From contig CBDHCQ010000004.1 in assembly GCA_965261255.1 (NCBI GenBank), positions 1,488,001-1,552,000 of the forward strand: a DNA stretch of 64,000 nt. The letters are read 5' to 3'. The DNA is from Bin80 sp965261255 (GTDB lineage: Bacteria > Bacteroidota > Rhodothermia > Rhodothermales > Bin80). This document shows, piece by piece, positions 55,272-63,510 of this stretch (the stretch's first letter is position 1; each line of letters opens with the position of its first letter). Both the position numbers and the translations under genes were made by a program. The notes below the pieces were generated by a model. The model searched no databases, was not told the origin of the DNA, and saw only the letters and a program-made list of their open reading frames with translations.

Positions 55272-55492
55272 GTAGCCGGCGGAAATTTAGGGAAAAGTTC
55301 TGATCGCATTGACCCTCGGTGAATACTCAGTGCTGTTTGGACGTAGTTTAATCACACGAGAGGGATTTGAAGCTATAATTCAATCGGTAATGAAGTCATC
55401 TGAGTATATGCGCAGACCGTACCGCGGTAGTGGCAAATCTTCCCGGGGTGCAATGCCCAGAACATGGGGTGAATACGAATTCAGTTTCGGGG
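55272..55492. other. Spacer left of a small candidate gene
   Basis: About 220 bases. Frames from 55309 encode no recognisable protein. No RNA gene is recognised. It may contain the promoter of the small frame at 55493. Confidence 0.4.
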
Positions 55493-55687
55493 ATGGCTCT
55501 AAAAGTTCGCCTTACCACAGAGTTTCAGGCCCGCGTAGTTGGTGATTTGCAGAATGTGCGTATTTCTGCGGAGTTTGATCGTACCAGAACGAGTTGGCGT
55601 GCGGTTAACAGAATCATGGCCCGCGTGTTAGAGCAGGGCAATTTGGTGGCGAGGGATGTTTGGATAGCCGCCTTCTTTGACTCGTGA
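55493..55687 (+). CDS. Small hypothetical protein (64 aa)
   Basis: ATG 55493, 5 bases after a cgggg, opens MALKVRLTTEFQARVVGDLQ, an amphipathic helix-strand mix with a basic C-terminal half (RIMARVLEQGNLVARD). No family is recognised. It lies just left of the IS110 element and could be an independent small gene or a remnant of an interrupted gene. Confidence is low. Confidence 0.3.
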   Translation: MALKVRLTTEFQARVVGDLQNVRISAEFDRTRTSWRAVNRIMARVLEQGNLVARDVWIAAFFDS

Positions 55688-55792
55688 AATGGAATCAAAT
55701 ATTAACCTGTGATACGGCTGCTGGTATATCTATAGGTCTAATAAAAAGTAGGGCGCGAAAGCGTATGTTGCTCTGCGTCTCATTCAACCTAT

Positions 55793-56869
55793 ATGCAAAT
55801 GTACACCCATGTTTATATCGGTCTCGATGCCCACACGAGGAACTGTGTTCTTGGGACGATTGATGCAGACGCGAATGTGGTGTCGGTTCACGATTTCCCA
55901 ACCTCAGAAACTGGCTTGATCCGCCATGTGAAGGCCTTGCCAGCCACGTTCAAGTATTTGGTGTTGGAGGAATCAAGTTTGGCCGGTTGGATCGCCGGAG
56001 TTCTGACGCCTCATGTAACGGAGTTGATTGTGTGTGATCCGGTACAAAATGCGTTGATCAGTCGCGGTGGGAGCAAAGATGATGTGCGCGATTCTCTAAA
56101 ACTTGCTCGTCTGCTTCGGTTGGAGGAATTGAAGCCCGTCTATCACAACCATGATCCAAGCCGTGTAGACTTCAAGATTGTCGCGCAACAGTATTTGTCG
56201 ATCACCAATGAGATTGTCGCCCTGAAAAACCAAATCAAATCCAAGTATTATCAGGGTGGGGTTTTGAAGATTTCAGGATCTTTGGTGTACAGCAAGGCGC
56301 ATCGACGCTCCTACTTGAAACACGTCGAATCCGAGGCGATGAAGAAAGTAATCCTGAATTTCTATGATCAACTGGATTGCATGGTGCGTGTTCGTGAAAA
56401 CGCGTTGTCGTTGATGCAGGAACTTGGGAAAAAGTATGGAGAAATTGAGCAGTTTCAGCGCATTCCAGGAATTGGAGTGGTGGGCGCTCATGTGTTTAGC
56501 GCGTTCATTCAAACGCCTCATCGCTTTGCGACCAAGCAGCAACTATGGAAGTATTGCCAATTGGGGATTCGAGTACGGCAGAGTGGAGGAAAGAAACTGT
56601 CTGGGGAGTGTCTGGATCGTTCTGGAATCAGTGTATTGAAAGCCATCAGTTACCAATGCTGGATGTCTTCACTACGTACCAAGGAGCCGAACGAAGTCTC
56701 CCTGTTTTATCATGCTTCGGCGAAACGTACGCAAGATTTGACCCGTGCCCGGTTAAATACCCAGCGAAAAGTACTTGCAACACTTTGGACCATTTGGAGA
56801 AAGAATGTAGATTACCATCCACATCTTTTTTACAGACCACCTGTATCCGCGAGAAAAGCGAAGCAATAG
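55793..56869 (+). CDS. IS110-family transposase (358 aa)
   Basis: DEDD-type RuvC-like recombinase guided by a bridge RNA in this family. GLDAH holds Asp12, LVLEESSLAG holds the Glu near residue 59, VCDPVQNALISRGGSKDDVR holds the Asp-Lys-Asp set near 82-100, and the Tnp_20 half carries FQRIPGIGVVGAHVFSAFIQ and RFATKQQLWKYCQLG. Residues look intact, so it may be active. ATG 55793 has close neighbour ATGs (MQM), so the start may shift by two codons. Length is typical of the family. Confidence 0.9.
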   Translation: MQMYTHVYIGLDAHTRNCVLGTIDADANVVSVHDFPTSETGLIRHVKALPATFKYLVLEESSLAGWIAGVLTPHVTELIVCDPVQNALISRGGSKDDVRDSLKLARLLRLEELKPVYHNHDPSRVDFKIVAQQYLSITNEIVALKNQIKSKYYQGGVLKISGSLVYSKAHRRSYLKHVESEAMKKVILNFYDQLDCMVRVRENALSLMQELGKKYGEIEQFQRIPGIGVVGAHVFSAFIQTPHRFATKQQLWKYCQLGIRVRQSGGKKLSGECLDRSGISVLKAISYQCWMSSLRTKEPNEVSLFYHASAKRTQDLTRARLNTQRKVLATLWTIWRKNVDYHPHLFYRPPVSARKAKQ

Positions 56870-57110
56870 GGATTTCAATGTACCTTGCGACTGATGCTTG
56901 CGGATCTGGTAGCCGGGATATGCTCCGTTGGGAATTTAGTCTCCACCTGGTGGAAAGACTCGATATATAGGTTAGTAACCCGGCCTTTATGCCCGATAAG
57001 ACGTTAGAGCCCGGATAGATCAATGGGACTCTCATAAACGAGTTTGGCAATAGAACAGATGCTCTCAGCTCAGTCTTTGAAATCTGCACAAAGCAGATGA
57101 TCGCATTGTA
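56870..57110 (+). ncRNA. Candidate IS110 bridge RNA region
   Basis: The stretch after the transposase has several stems: AGTCT-CCACCTGGTGG-AA-AGACT (56938-56960), and the perfect stem ATCTGC-ACAAA-GCAGAT (57082-57098). Between them lies gcccgataagacgttagag (56991-57009), a piece with a tRNA-like or conserved look. In IS1111-type members the bridge RNA lies downstream of the transposase, in IS110-type members upstream. The assignment is inference; comparison with other copies would be decisive. Confidence 0.35.
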
Positions 57111-57398
57111 CAAATAGGAAAAACCAGTTATTGTTTATCCGATGAATCGCAGAGGATACAGCGCGCGCCCTTCAAAAATTTCACGATCTTTCAAGGCATA
57201 GGAGAGGTGTGTGTGAAACTTTTCTTTTTAAACGAATTCCCATAGAATGAATTCGTAAGCACTGTTTTACCGACGAAAGTGGTAGGCTCTGGCTAAATGG
57301 AAGCGATTTGACCTGAGATAAATTGTGGGTGTATGGACTTGTATATTCGTTGTATTCGTAATTCCGTGTAGCCTGATTTCTTGAGCCCATTTGAGGTA
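57111..57398. other. AT-rich spacer with inverted repeat before the MOSC gene
   Basis: ACGAATTC (57232-57239) and GAATTCGT (57249-57256) form an 8-base inverted repeat with a 9-base loop, possibly an operator or weak terminator. The rest is AT-rich and holds no gene. A promoter for the MOSC gene is likely here. Confidence 0.35.
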
Positions 57399-58202
57399 AT
57401 GGTTCTTCGAAGCTTGCATATATATCCGATCAAGTCAACGCATCGCATTGCCCAGATTCATGCTACGGTGAACCCATGGGGGCTTGCCGGAGACCGGCGC
57501 TGGATGATCGTTGATGAGCACGCACGTTTCCTGACACAACGCGAATTGCCACGTATGGCATTGATTCAGGCGGTGCCGTATGACGATGGCAGTTTACTTC
57601 TGACGGCAAGTGGTCATCCTTATCGACTCGTCCCTCTTCCTGGAGAAATGGCAGGTATCGTAGAAGTATTGGTGTGGAAAGATTTAGTGCCGGCTCGGAA
57701 GGCGCCAGAGGAAGCGAATACTTGGCTCACTTCTTTTTTGGGCCGCCGCGTTAATCTGGTTTACATGTACGACTCCAGCCTTAGACAGACAGATACCATG
57801 TACACCAAACAAGGGACTACAGTCTCCTTTGCCGATGGATATCCATTGCTTTGTACTACAGAAGCTTCGCTTGCCATGCTGAACGAGAAGCTGCCGACCC
57901 CTATTCCGATGGAACGGTTTCGCCCCAACGTAGTGGTATCCGGCGGCGCTCCATTTGAGGAGGACACCTGGCGACGACTCCGAATAGGGGAAGTTGTTTT
58001 TGGTGTGGTTAAACCGTGTACCCGATGTATCATTACAACGGTGGATCAGGAAACAGCTTCGCGGGGAAAAGAGCCTTTACGTACGCTGAATAGTTTTCGT
58101 AAAAGGGGTGGACATGTTTACTTTGGAGAGAACCTTGTGCCGGAGAATACCGGTGTCATACATTTAGACGATGTCGTAGAAGTTTTAGAATTCGATTCTT
58201 AG
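57399..58202 (+). CDS. MOSC domain protein, YcbX-like (267 aa)
   Basis: Predicted molybdenum-cofactor-dependent protein. ATG 57399 gives MVLRSLHIYPIKST, the standard opening of the MOSC N-terminal barrel; a TTG 18 bases earlier is in frame. GLAGDRRWMIVDEHARFLTQ is the N-terminal MOSC_N segment, and FRPNVVVSG, VFGVVKPCTRCIITTVDQET and NLVPENTGVIHLDDVVEV make up the MOSC domain with the conserved Cys that binds Mo. Relatives such as YcbX reduce N-hydroxylated compounds. The MsrP gene at 59305 is another molybdoenzyme nearby. Confidence 0.85.
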   Translation: MVLRSLHIYPIKSTHRIAQIHATVNPWGLAGDRRWMIVDEHARFLTQRELPRMALIQAVPYDDGSLLLTASGHPYRLVPLPGEMAGIVEVLVWKDLVPARKAPEEANTWLTSFLGRRVNLVYMYDSSLRQTDTMYTKQGTTVSFADGYPLLCTTEASLAMLNEKLPTPIPMERFRPNVVVSGGAPFEEDTWRRLRIGEVVFGVVKPCTRCIITTVDQETASRGKEPLRTLNSFRKRGGHVYFGENLVPENTGVIHLDDVVEVLEFDS

Positions 58203-58338
58203 TCTCGAATGATTGATCTGACATTGGTGTGATGAGTTCTTTGCTTCGGTGTGATTCTTACTCGGGGCTTGTTATTTTTATGACCGGGTTCAGCCGATTC
58301 CACGGTTTGTGCGTGCCAAGGTTCATCACGCGAGCAAT

Positions 58339-58839
58339 ATGAGACTGCATGTTCTTGTCCTGAATTTCGACTACAGTGCGCTTACGGTCTGTACGGCACG
58401 TCGTGCAGTTGTGCTTATGCATTTGGATAAGGCCGATCTCGTAGAATGCGTGCCCGGGCGTTTTTTTCGATCCCCCTCAACCAAATTTCCCTATCCGAGC
58501 ATTGTACGGCTGCGGGGTTATGTACGAGTCCCGTATAGAAACATCATGCTGTCAAGAAAAAATATACTTCGTCGAGACAGATACAGGTGCCAGTATTGCA
58601 ATTGCAGGGAGTCATTGACCGTTGACCACGTATTGCCAAAGTCACGAGGAGGGAGGGACCACTGGACTAATTTGGTCGCCGCATGCATTGCCTGCAACAA
58701 TCGAAAGGGTAACCGTACTCCTGAAGAGGCCAGAATGCCACTTCGCCGAAAACCGTTCAGACCGAGCCATGTCATGTTTATACGTGATTACGTTGGTGCA
58801 GTTGAGGAGACATGGAAGCCATATCTATTTCTGACCTAG
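58339..58839 (+). CDS. HNH endonuclease-like protein (166 aa)
   Basis: ATG 58339 (MRLHVLVLNFDYSALTVCTA) is preferred over a GTG 30 bases earlier because it matches the usual start of the family. The HNH core is visible: RCQYCNCRESLTVDHVLPKS with two zinc cysteines and the catalytic His, and GGRDHWTNLVAACIACNNRK with the second zinc pair and Asn. This compact family is widespread in Bacteroidetes and cyanobacteria and its role is unsettled. No partner restriction genes flank it. Confidence 0.85.
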   Translation: MRLHVLVLNFDYSALTVCTARRAVVLMHLDKADLVECVPGRFFRSPSTKFPYPSIVRLRGYVRVPYRNIMLSRKNILRRDRYRCQYCNCRESLTVDHVLPKSRGGRDHWTNLVAACIACNNRKGNRTPEEARMPLRRKPFRPSHVMFIRDYVGAVEETWKPYLFLT

Positions 58840-58854
58840 GGTAGCACTTTCTCA

Positions 58855-59301
58855 ATGGTGAAGCTCATTGCAAGACTGTTCTGGGGAATACCGGTAGTAC
58901 TGACTGGCCTCGCTGCTAACCAGGGGTTTGTCGCCTGGCAATTGAAAGCAACACTGGAGCAAGGTATTTCTGCAGTAGCTGAGGTAGGAGGATTTGACAC
59001 GACAAACCGTGCGGACGTAACCTACGGGTATATTGACCTTACTGTAACATTGCCGGATGGTCAACTTATTCGCCGTGAAAAGATGTCTCTCCCACAGTCA
59101 CTGTGGTCTCGTGTAGAGGACCAGGATTCCCTCCAAGTTCATGTACGGCCCGGCAAATCACAGGAAATTGTGATTGACCGCCTGATGCCAGCTCATTGGT
59201 TAATAGCAGCCTCTCAGATGGGAATCAGTTTTCTAGGGGCTATTCTGTCCGCCGTATTGGCTTATTTCTGGAACAGATCATTTTCGAGGCAGCGTCGCTA
59301 G
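58855..59301 (+). CDS. Two-helix membrane protein, DUF3592-like (148 aa)
   Basis: One N-terminal helix (ARLFWGIPVVLTGLAANQGF), a ~80-residue extracytoplasmic beta-rich loop (DLTVTLPDGQLIRREKMSL, a DSLQVHVRPG strand), and a C-terminal helix (LIAASQMGISFLGAILSAVL) with a basic tail. This hairpin layout is like DUF3592 proteins, but the match is weak. It starts 15 bases after the HNH gene and probably shares its transcript. It converges on the MsrP gene. Confidence 0.5.
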   Translation: MVKLIARLFWGIPVVLTGLAANQGFVAWQLKATLEQGISAVAEVGGFDTTNRADVTYGYIDLTVTLPDGQLIRREKMSLPQSLWSRVEDQDSLQVHVRPGKSQEIVIDRLMPAHWLIAASQMGISFLGAILSAVLAYFWNRSFSRQRR

Positions 59302-59304
59302 AAA

Positions 59305-60333
59305 CTAGCGGACGATCGGGCCACTGGGGGTTCGGGGTTCATCGGGATACAAGTGTCCAACCCATTCATCATATCCATTGAATATTTGGGTTCTGATTCG
59401 CCGTTCAACACCCTCGCTTGGCAAGAATTTTTCGGATGCCTGCGTCCAGCGCGGGTGGGGGATGTTAGGGTTCACATTGGACAGAAATCCATATTCTCTG
59501 GGTTGCAATTCATTCCAGAAAGTACCGGGCTGCCTCCGTGTGAACTCAATACGTGTGACTGCCTTGGGGCCTTTGTAGCCATATTTCCATGGCAACACCA
59601 GTCTTAAAGGTGAGCCATTCTGTTTTGGTAGAGGCTCGCCGTACATACCGACAGCGACAAAAGCCAGTTCATTCATGGCTTCGTCCATCCGTAATGCCTC
59701 AAAGTAGGGCCAGGGGTACCATGTGGCCTGCTTTTGTCCTGGCAGTTGGTCAGGGCGTGAGACACACGTAAATTTAACGTGTGTAGCTGACGACTTCGGC
59801 TCGCATTTTTCAATCAGCTTTGCGAGTGGAAATCCTGTCCAAGGGATTGTCATGGACCACGCCTCCACACATCTAAAACGACAAACGCGTTCCTCCAAGG
59901 GCATTGATTTGATAAGATCTTCGAGATCCCAGGTCTGTCTCTTCGCAACTTGCCCACGCACTTCCAGCGTCCATGGGAAAGGTTGATAGTCATCAACCAG
60001 TGGCCAGACGTTCTTTAGATCACCCTGATTAATAAACTCGTAGAAGTTGTTGTACGAGGAAGCAACAAGGCGTTCGGTGATTTCCCGTTCGGGTACCTGA
60101 TAGGCTTCGTTACGTGGGGCAGGAAAGCCGTCACGTGGTGCGTTTTTGGGGATCTTGTCCAGAGGGCCGTCCACTATACCTCTGCTCTCCACAGAGCATC
60201 CTCCCATAGCAGCAAATCCTATGGATCCCAGACCAAGAGTCTGAATGAACTTTCGCCTGTTTGCGTAAGCTGCCTTGGCCGTACACGCACTCTCAGGGAG
60301 CGCCCATTCTGGTCGGAGAATTATGTTTGACAT
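59305..60333 (-). CDS. msrP: Protein-methionine-sulfoxide reductase catalytic subunit MsrP (342 aa)
   Basis: Periplasmic molybdopterin enzyme that repairs oxidised methionine in secreted proteins. The N-terminus has a twin-arginine signal (NRRKFIQTLGLGSIGFAAM). RFRCVEAWSMTIPWTGFPLA holds the Mo-ligand Cys, and KQNGSPLRLVLPWKYGYKGP and RTQIFNGYDEWVGHLYP are further signatures. Full length. The partner heme-membrane subunit MsrQ is not adjacent, so electron supply must come from elsewhere or from an unlinked gene. Confidence 0.9.
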   Translation of the reverse strand: MSNIILRPEWALPESACTAKAAYANRRKFIQTLGLGSIGFAAMGGCSVESRGIVDGPLDKIPKNAPRDGFPAPRNEAYQVPEREITERLVASSYNNFYEFINQGDLKNVWPLVDDYQPFPWTLEVRGQVAKRQTWDLEDLIKSMPLEERVCRFRCVEAWSMTIPWTGFPLAKLIEKCEPKSSATHVKFTCVSRPDQLPGQKQATWYPWPYFEALRMDEAMNELAFVAVGMYGEPLPKQNGSPLRLVLPWKYGYKGPKAVTRIEFTRRQPGTFWNELQPREYGFLSNVNPNIPHPRWTQASEKFLPSEGVERRIRTQIFNGYDEWVGHLYPDEPRTPSGPIVR

Positions 60334-60384
60334 TTTCTAAAAACTCTTAACTTTGGGCTTGAACCATGTTCACTATGAACAGAA

Positions 60385-61083
60385 GTGAAAGATCCGAAAG
60401 CATTTAACTTTGACGGTGATTACGGCGAGGAGTATATAGAGCTGGCCAGCCGTGTAATCCCGGGATACGACGAGTTTTTTGTTGCTACACTTGCGTTGTT
60501 GCAAGAAAGATTGGACAAGGATGCCCGACTCCTGATTGTAGGATGTGGTACAGGCCGAGAATTGGAAGTTTTTGCTCCGTCTGGTCAAGACTGGAGGTTT
60601 GATTGTCTCGATCCCTCTAGATCCATGATAGAGTATTCTCAACAAGTAGCCCGGCGTCTGGGTGTGTACTCACGTGTACAGTTTCACAATTGCTACACGC
60701 ATGAGCTTGATCTTGATTACCGGTTTGATGCTGCCACGGTTATCAATGTTATGCATTTTCTCCTAGATAATGGACCTAAGGATGCCCTCATACGGAGTGT
60801 AGCTCAGCGGGTTAAACCGGGTGGGACGATAGTGCTCTTTGATTTGCATGGCGACCCGTCCAAGGCTTACTTCAAGTTGTTTTATAGCGCGTGGATCCGC
60901 TACATGGACCTTCGTGGTTACACAGGAAAGAAAAAGAGTCGCCTGCTCAAAAGGTTGGAAGCCGGAATTGCCTATGTCGGGGAGGACCGGATTATGGAGA
61001 TTTGTCAAACTGCCGGTCTGGAAATGATTCGCCCATATTGGGGTGGATTGCTCTACACTGGGTGGATATTTGAGCGTCTATAA
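60385..61083 (+). CDS. Class I SAM-dependent methyltransferase (232 aa)
   Basis: GTG 60385 start. LLIVGCGTGRELEVFAPSGQ is SAM motif I, and FDCLDPSRSMIEYSQQVA and FDAATVINVMHFLLDN are motifs II-III. GGTIVLFDLHGDPSKAYFKL is the later conserved part. The fold is Methyltransf_25-like; the substrate cannot be assigned. It is divergent from msrP, with ~50 bases between them that could hold both promoters. Confidence 0.85.
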   Translation: MKDPKAFNFDGDYGEEYIELASRVIPGYDEFFVATLALLQERLDKDARLLIVGCGTGRELEVFAPSGQDWRFDCLDPSRSMIEYSQQVARRLGVYSRVQFHNCYTHELDLDYRFDAATVINVMHFLLDNGPKDALIRSVAQRVKPGGTIVLFDLHGDPSKAYFKLFYSAWIRYMDLRGYTGKKKSRLLKRLEAGIAYVGEDRIMEICQTAGLEMIRPYWGGLLYTGWIFERL

Positions 61084-61314
61084 ATGGTGTGACTTACTTG
61101 GCTCTTGGAAAAGTTTTCGATAATGCCAGGCTGTGAGCAAGGACGCTTTCCATTCAAAAAATTCTGTCATCAACTCAGTGGACTAATCTCCAAGTCAACC
61201 ACTCAGATGGTTCGATATGGCAGCCGGCTGAGAAAAGTGACGGCGGAGCACAATGGACGACCCGCGGCTATTCAATTTAATGTTGGCAACTAATATGAAG
61301 CTGGTCGCAACACC

Positions 61315-62016
61315 ATGAAAGCAGACGAATTTATTGACGCCCTTAGCGAGTTCAAACAGAGAGGAATGGCCAGTAAGGTCGGTAAATTCTTCAAGGGCAA
61401 CGACGGAAAGACCAAGGATTTTGGTGTCGCATTCGGAGATGTTTTTAGGTTGGCAAAAACATGCAAGTCAATGTCATTGTCCGAAGTCAACAGATTGCTT
61501 GATAGCGATTACTATCAAGTAAGGATGGGGGCAGTTGCTATCATGGATTTCAAGGCACGCGACAAGAAGACTACTGAAGACGAACGAAAAGCCTTGTTTG
61601 ATTTATATCTTGGACGACATGACAGACTTAACAATTGGGATTTTCCAGATCGTGCCGCACCGAGTGTTATCGGTGGCTATCTGGAAGACAAACCCCGGGA
61701 TATTCTTTACGAATTGGCCAAATCCAAAGACGTCTGGGAACGTCGCACTTCGATTGTAAGCACCTACCATTTCATTAGACGCGGCGAAGTAGGCGAGACT
61801 TTTCGACTCGCCGAGATATTGCGCAAAGATGAAAACGAATATATTCAAAAGGCAGTAGGAAGCTGGATTCGAGAGGCAGGCAAGAAAAATCCAGAGCGAC
61901 TGGTTGCGTTTTTAGAAAAATATGCGGCAACGTTACCTAGGGTCACGTTGCGATATGCAGTACAAAAACTAGACAAGAACACAAAAAAATATTTTATGCA
62001 ATTGGGAAAATCTTGA
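61315..62016 (+). CDS. DNA alkylation repair protein, AlkD-like HEAT-repeat glycosylase (233 aa)
   Basis: HEAT-repeat solenoid of the AlkD family, which removes bulky alkylated bases without flipping them. RLNNWDFPDRAAPSVIG holds the W/D active-site set, and VWERRTSIVSTYHFIRRGE and YIQKAVGSWIREAGKKNPER are the other family signatures. It is somewhat more AT- and Lys-rich than its neighbours and flanked by short empty spacers (61084-61314 and 62017-62223), suggesting acquisition. Length matches the family. Confidence 0.85.
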   Translation: MKADEFIDALSEFKQRGMASKVGKFFKGNDGKTKDFGVAFGDVFRLAKTCKSMSLSEVNRLLDSDYYQVRMGAVAIMDFKARDKKTTEDERKALFDLYLGRHDRLNNWDFPDRAAPSVIGGYLEDKPRDILYELAKSKDVWERRTSIVSTYHFIRRGEVGETFRLAEILRKDENEYIQKAVGSWIREAGKKNPERLVAFLEKYAATLPRVTLRYAVQKLDKNTKKYFMQLGKS

Positions 62017-62223
62017 TCAATTCGCTTAATAGGGCGGGGCCTGTCGGCATGTATCCCGAGTCGATGGCCCAGGCAGAGATCTTTGAATGCTGACCAAAGT
62101 AAGCCGCAGTAACCGAGAACACATCGTCTTCATCCTTGCGGCGCCCGAGGTTTCCAGCCTCATTTCAGTATTTCGAGCCATAATTCCCGGAGACGTTCAG
62201 GGGTCGTGGCCGAAACGTGAGGG

Positions 62224-63510
62224 TCAAGTTTCGGGGTAGATCCAGGGTTCACGGTATGGGCGGCGCATCAAAGCTTGGGCAGCAGGGTCATCGATTATAG
62301 TGTCCAGGTTACCGTCCCATTGGATAGATCGTCCAACCTTAAGCGAAAGCATGGCAGCAAGGCACATATTCGTTGCTCTGTATCCAAATCCAATATCGCA
62401 GGCGGGGAGGCTGGAGTTTTCAATTGAACGAATAAAATCATCCCAGAGCGCGCGGATATTCTGACTATCCGGTTGGTCCAGTTGCGGATCTTCATGGGTT
62501 ACAGGCTCACGGTTATCGCTCGGATAAAATGTCCAGCCATCAAGCCAGCCTAGGTGTAGGGTGCCCTTGGTGCCGTAGAAGTAACAACCAATGTTAGATT
62601 TCTCAGCATTATTTCCTCCGTAGAGACGGTGCTCCCAGGTGGCAGTATACTTTTCGAACGCGAACGTAGCAACTTGTGTATCCGGGGCGTCACTGGAATC
62701 TTTACGGATATGTCGCCCACCGGCAGATGTAATCGTGTGAGGAAACGGTTCTTCATCCATAAACCAGAGGATTTGATCAAGCCAATGGATTCCCCAGTCC
62801 CCAAGTTGACCATTGGCAAAATCCAGGTACTGTCTGAAACCACGTGGGTGAATGGATGGATTGAAAGGGCGATATGGTGCTGGGCCAATCCAGCGGTCCC
62901 AGTCGAGACCTTCCGGTATGTCGCCGTCAGGTGTAATCTGCCCAGGTCCTCCACCGTAGTGTACGAAGGCACGTACACTGCCTATGTCTCCAACCTTGCC
63001 TGATTTGAAGAATTCACGGGCGGACAGATTATGTGGAGAGACACGGCGGTGCGTTCCAACTTGCACGACGCGATTTGTCCGGCGTGCTGCTTGGAGCATT
63101 GCTTTCCCCTCATCAATCGTATGGCTGATTGGTTTTTCGAGATAAATATGGGCTCCTGCCTCGAGGGCTGCAATAGTCGGAAGCGCGTGCCAGTGATCTG
63201 GAGTGGCAACGATTGCGATGTCGCAAGCTTCACGGGAAAGGGCTTCCTCGTATTCCTTGTATACCCGAGGCCGCGATCCCGTGAGTGCCTCTACTTCTTC
63301 TGCTGCGCGTGCCAGATGTGTAGTATCTACGTCGCAGAGAGCAACGGAATCAGTGTTGCCCGATGCAAGAGCAGTGCGTAGGATGTTCATCCCCCACCAA
63401 CCAGAGCCGATCAATACAGTCCGATACTTCTGAATGCGCGGAACTGTACGTATAAAGGGACCAACAGCAGCAGCAAGTACGGCTTTATGCACAAAATCCC
63501 TGCGGTTCAT
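62224..63510 (-). CDS. Gfo/Idh/MocA family oxidoreductase with Tat signal (428 aa)
   Basis: NAD(P)-dependent sugar-type oxidoreductase. The N-terminus NRRDFVHKAVLAAAVGPFIR is a twin-arginine signal, a common form in Bacteroidota and Planctomycetota. VLIGSGWWGMNILRTALASG is the Rossmann loop, YLEKPISHTIDEG holds the EKP catalytic Lys, and QLGDWGIHWLDQILWFM is the family's later motif. The substrate is unknown. It overlaps the preceding gene by one base (TAATG), so the two are coupled. Confidence 0.9.
   Translation of the reverse strand: MNRRDFVHKAVLAAAVGPFIRTVPRIQKYRTVLIGSGWWGMNILRTALASGNTDSVALCDVDTTHLARAAEEVEALTGSRPRVYKEYEEALSREACDIAIVATPDHWHALPTIAALEAGAHIYLEKPISHTIDEGKAMLQAARRTNRVVQVGTHRRVSPHNLSAREFFKSGKVGDIGSVRAFVHYGGGPGQITPDGDIPEGLDWDRWIGPAPYRPFNPSIHPRGFRQYLDFANGQLGDWGIHWLDQILWFMDEEPFPHTITSAGGRHIRKDSSDAPDTQVATFAFEKYTATWEHRLYGGNNAEKSNIGCYFYGTKGTLHLGWLDGWTFYPSDNREPVTHEDPQLDQPDSQNIRALWDDFIRSIENSSLPACDIGFGYRATNMCLAAMLSLKVGRSIQWDGNLDTIIDDPAAQALMRRPYREPWIYPET

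Larger units (their letters stand above)
55690..57130 (+). mobile_element. IS110-family insertion sequence (approximate ends)
   Basis: Contains a complete IS110-type transposase (55793-56869) flanked by ~100 bases upstream and ~260 structured non-coding bases downstream. IS110 elements have no terminal inverted repeats and need not duplicate the target, so the ends cannot be fixed from one copy; the boundaries given are estimates. Whether the bridge RNA is on the left or right side depends on the subgroup (see the ncRNA entry). No second copy is in the window. Confidence 0.7.
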
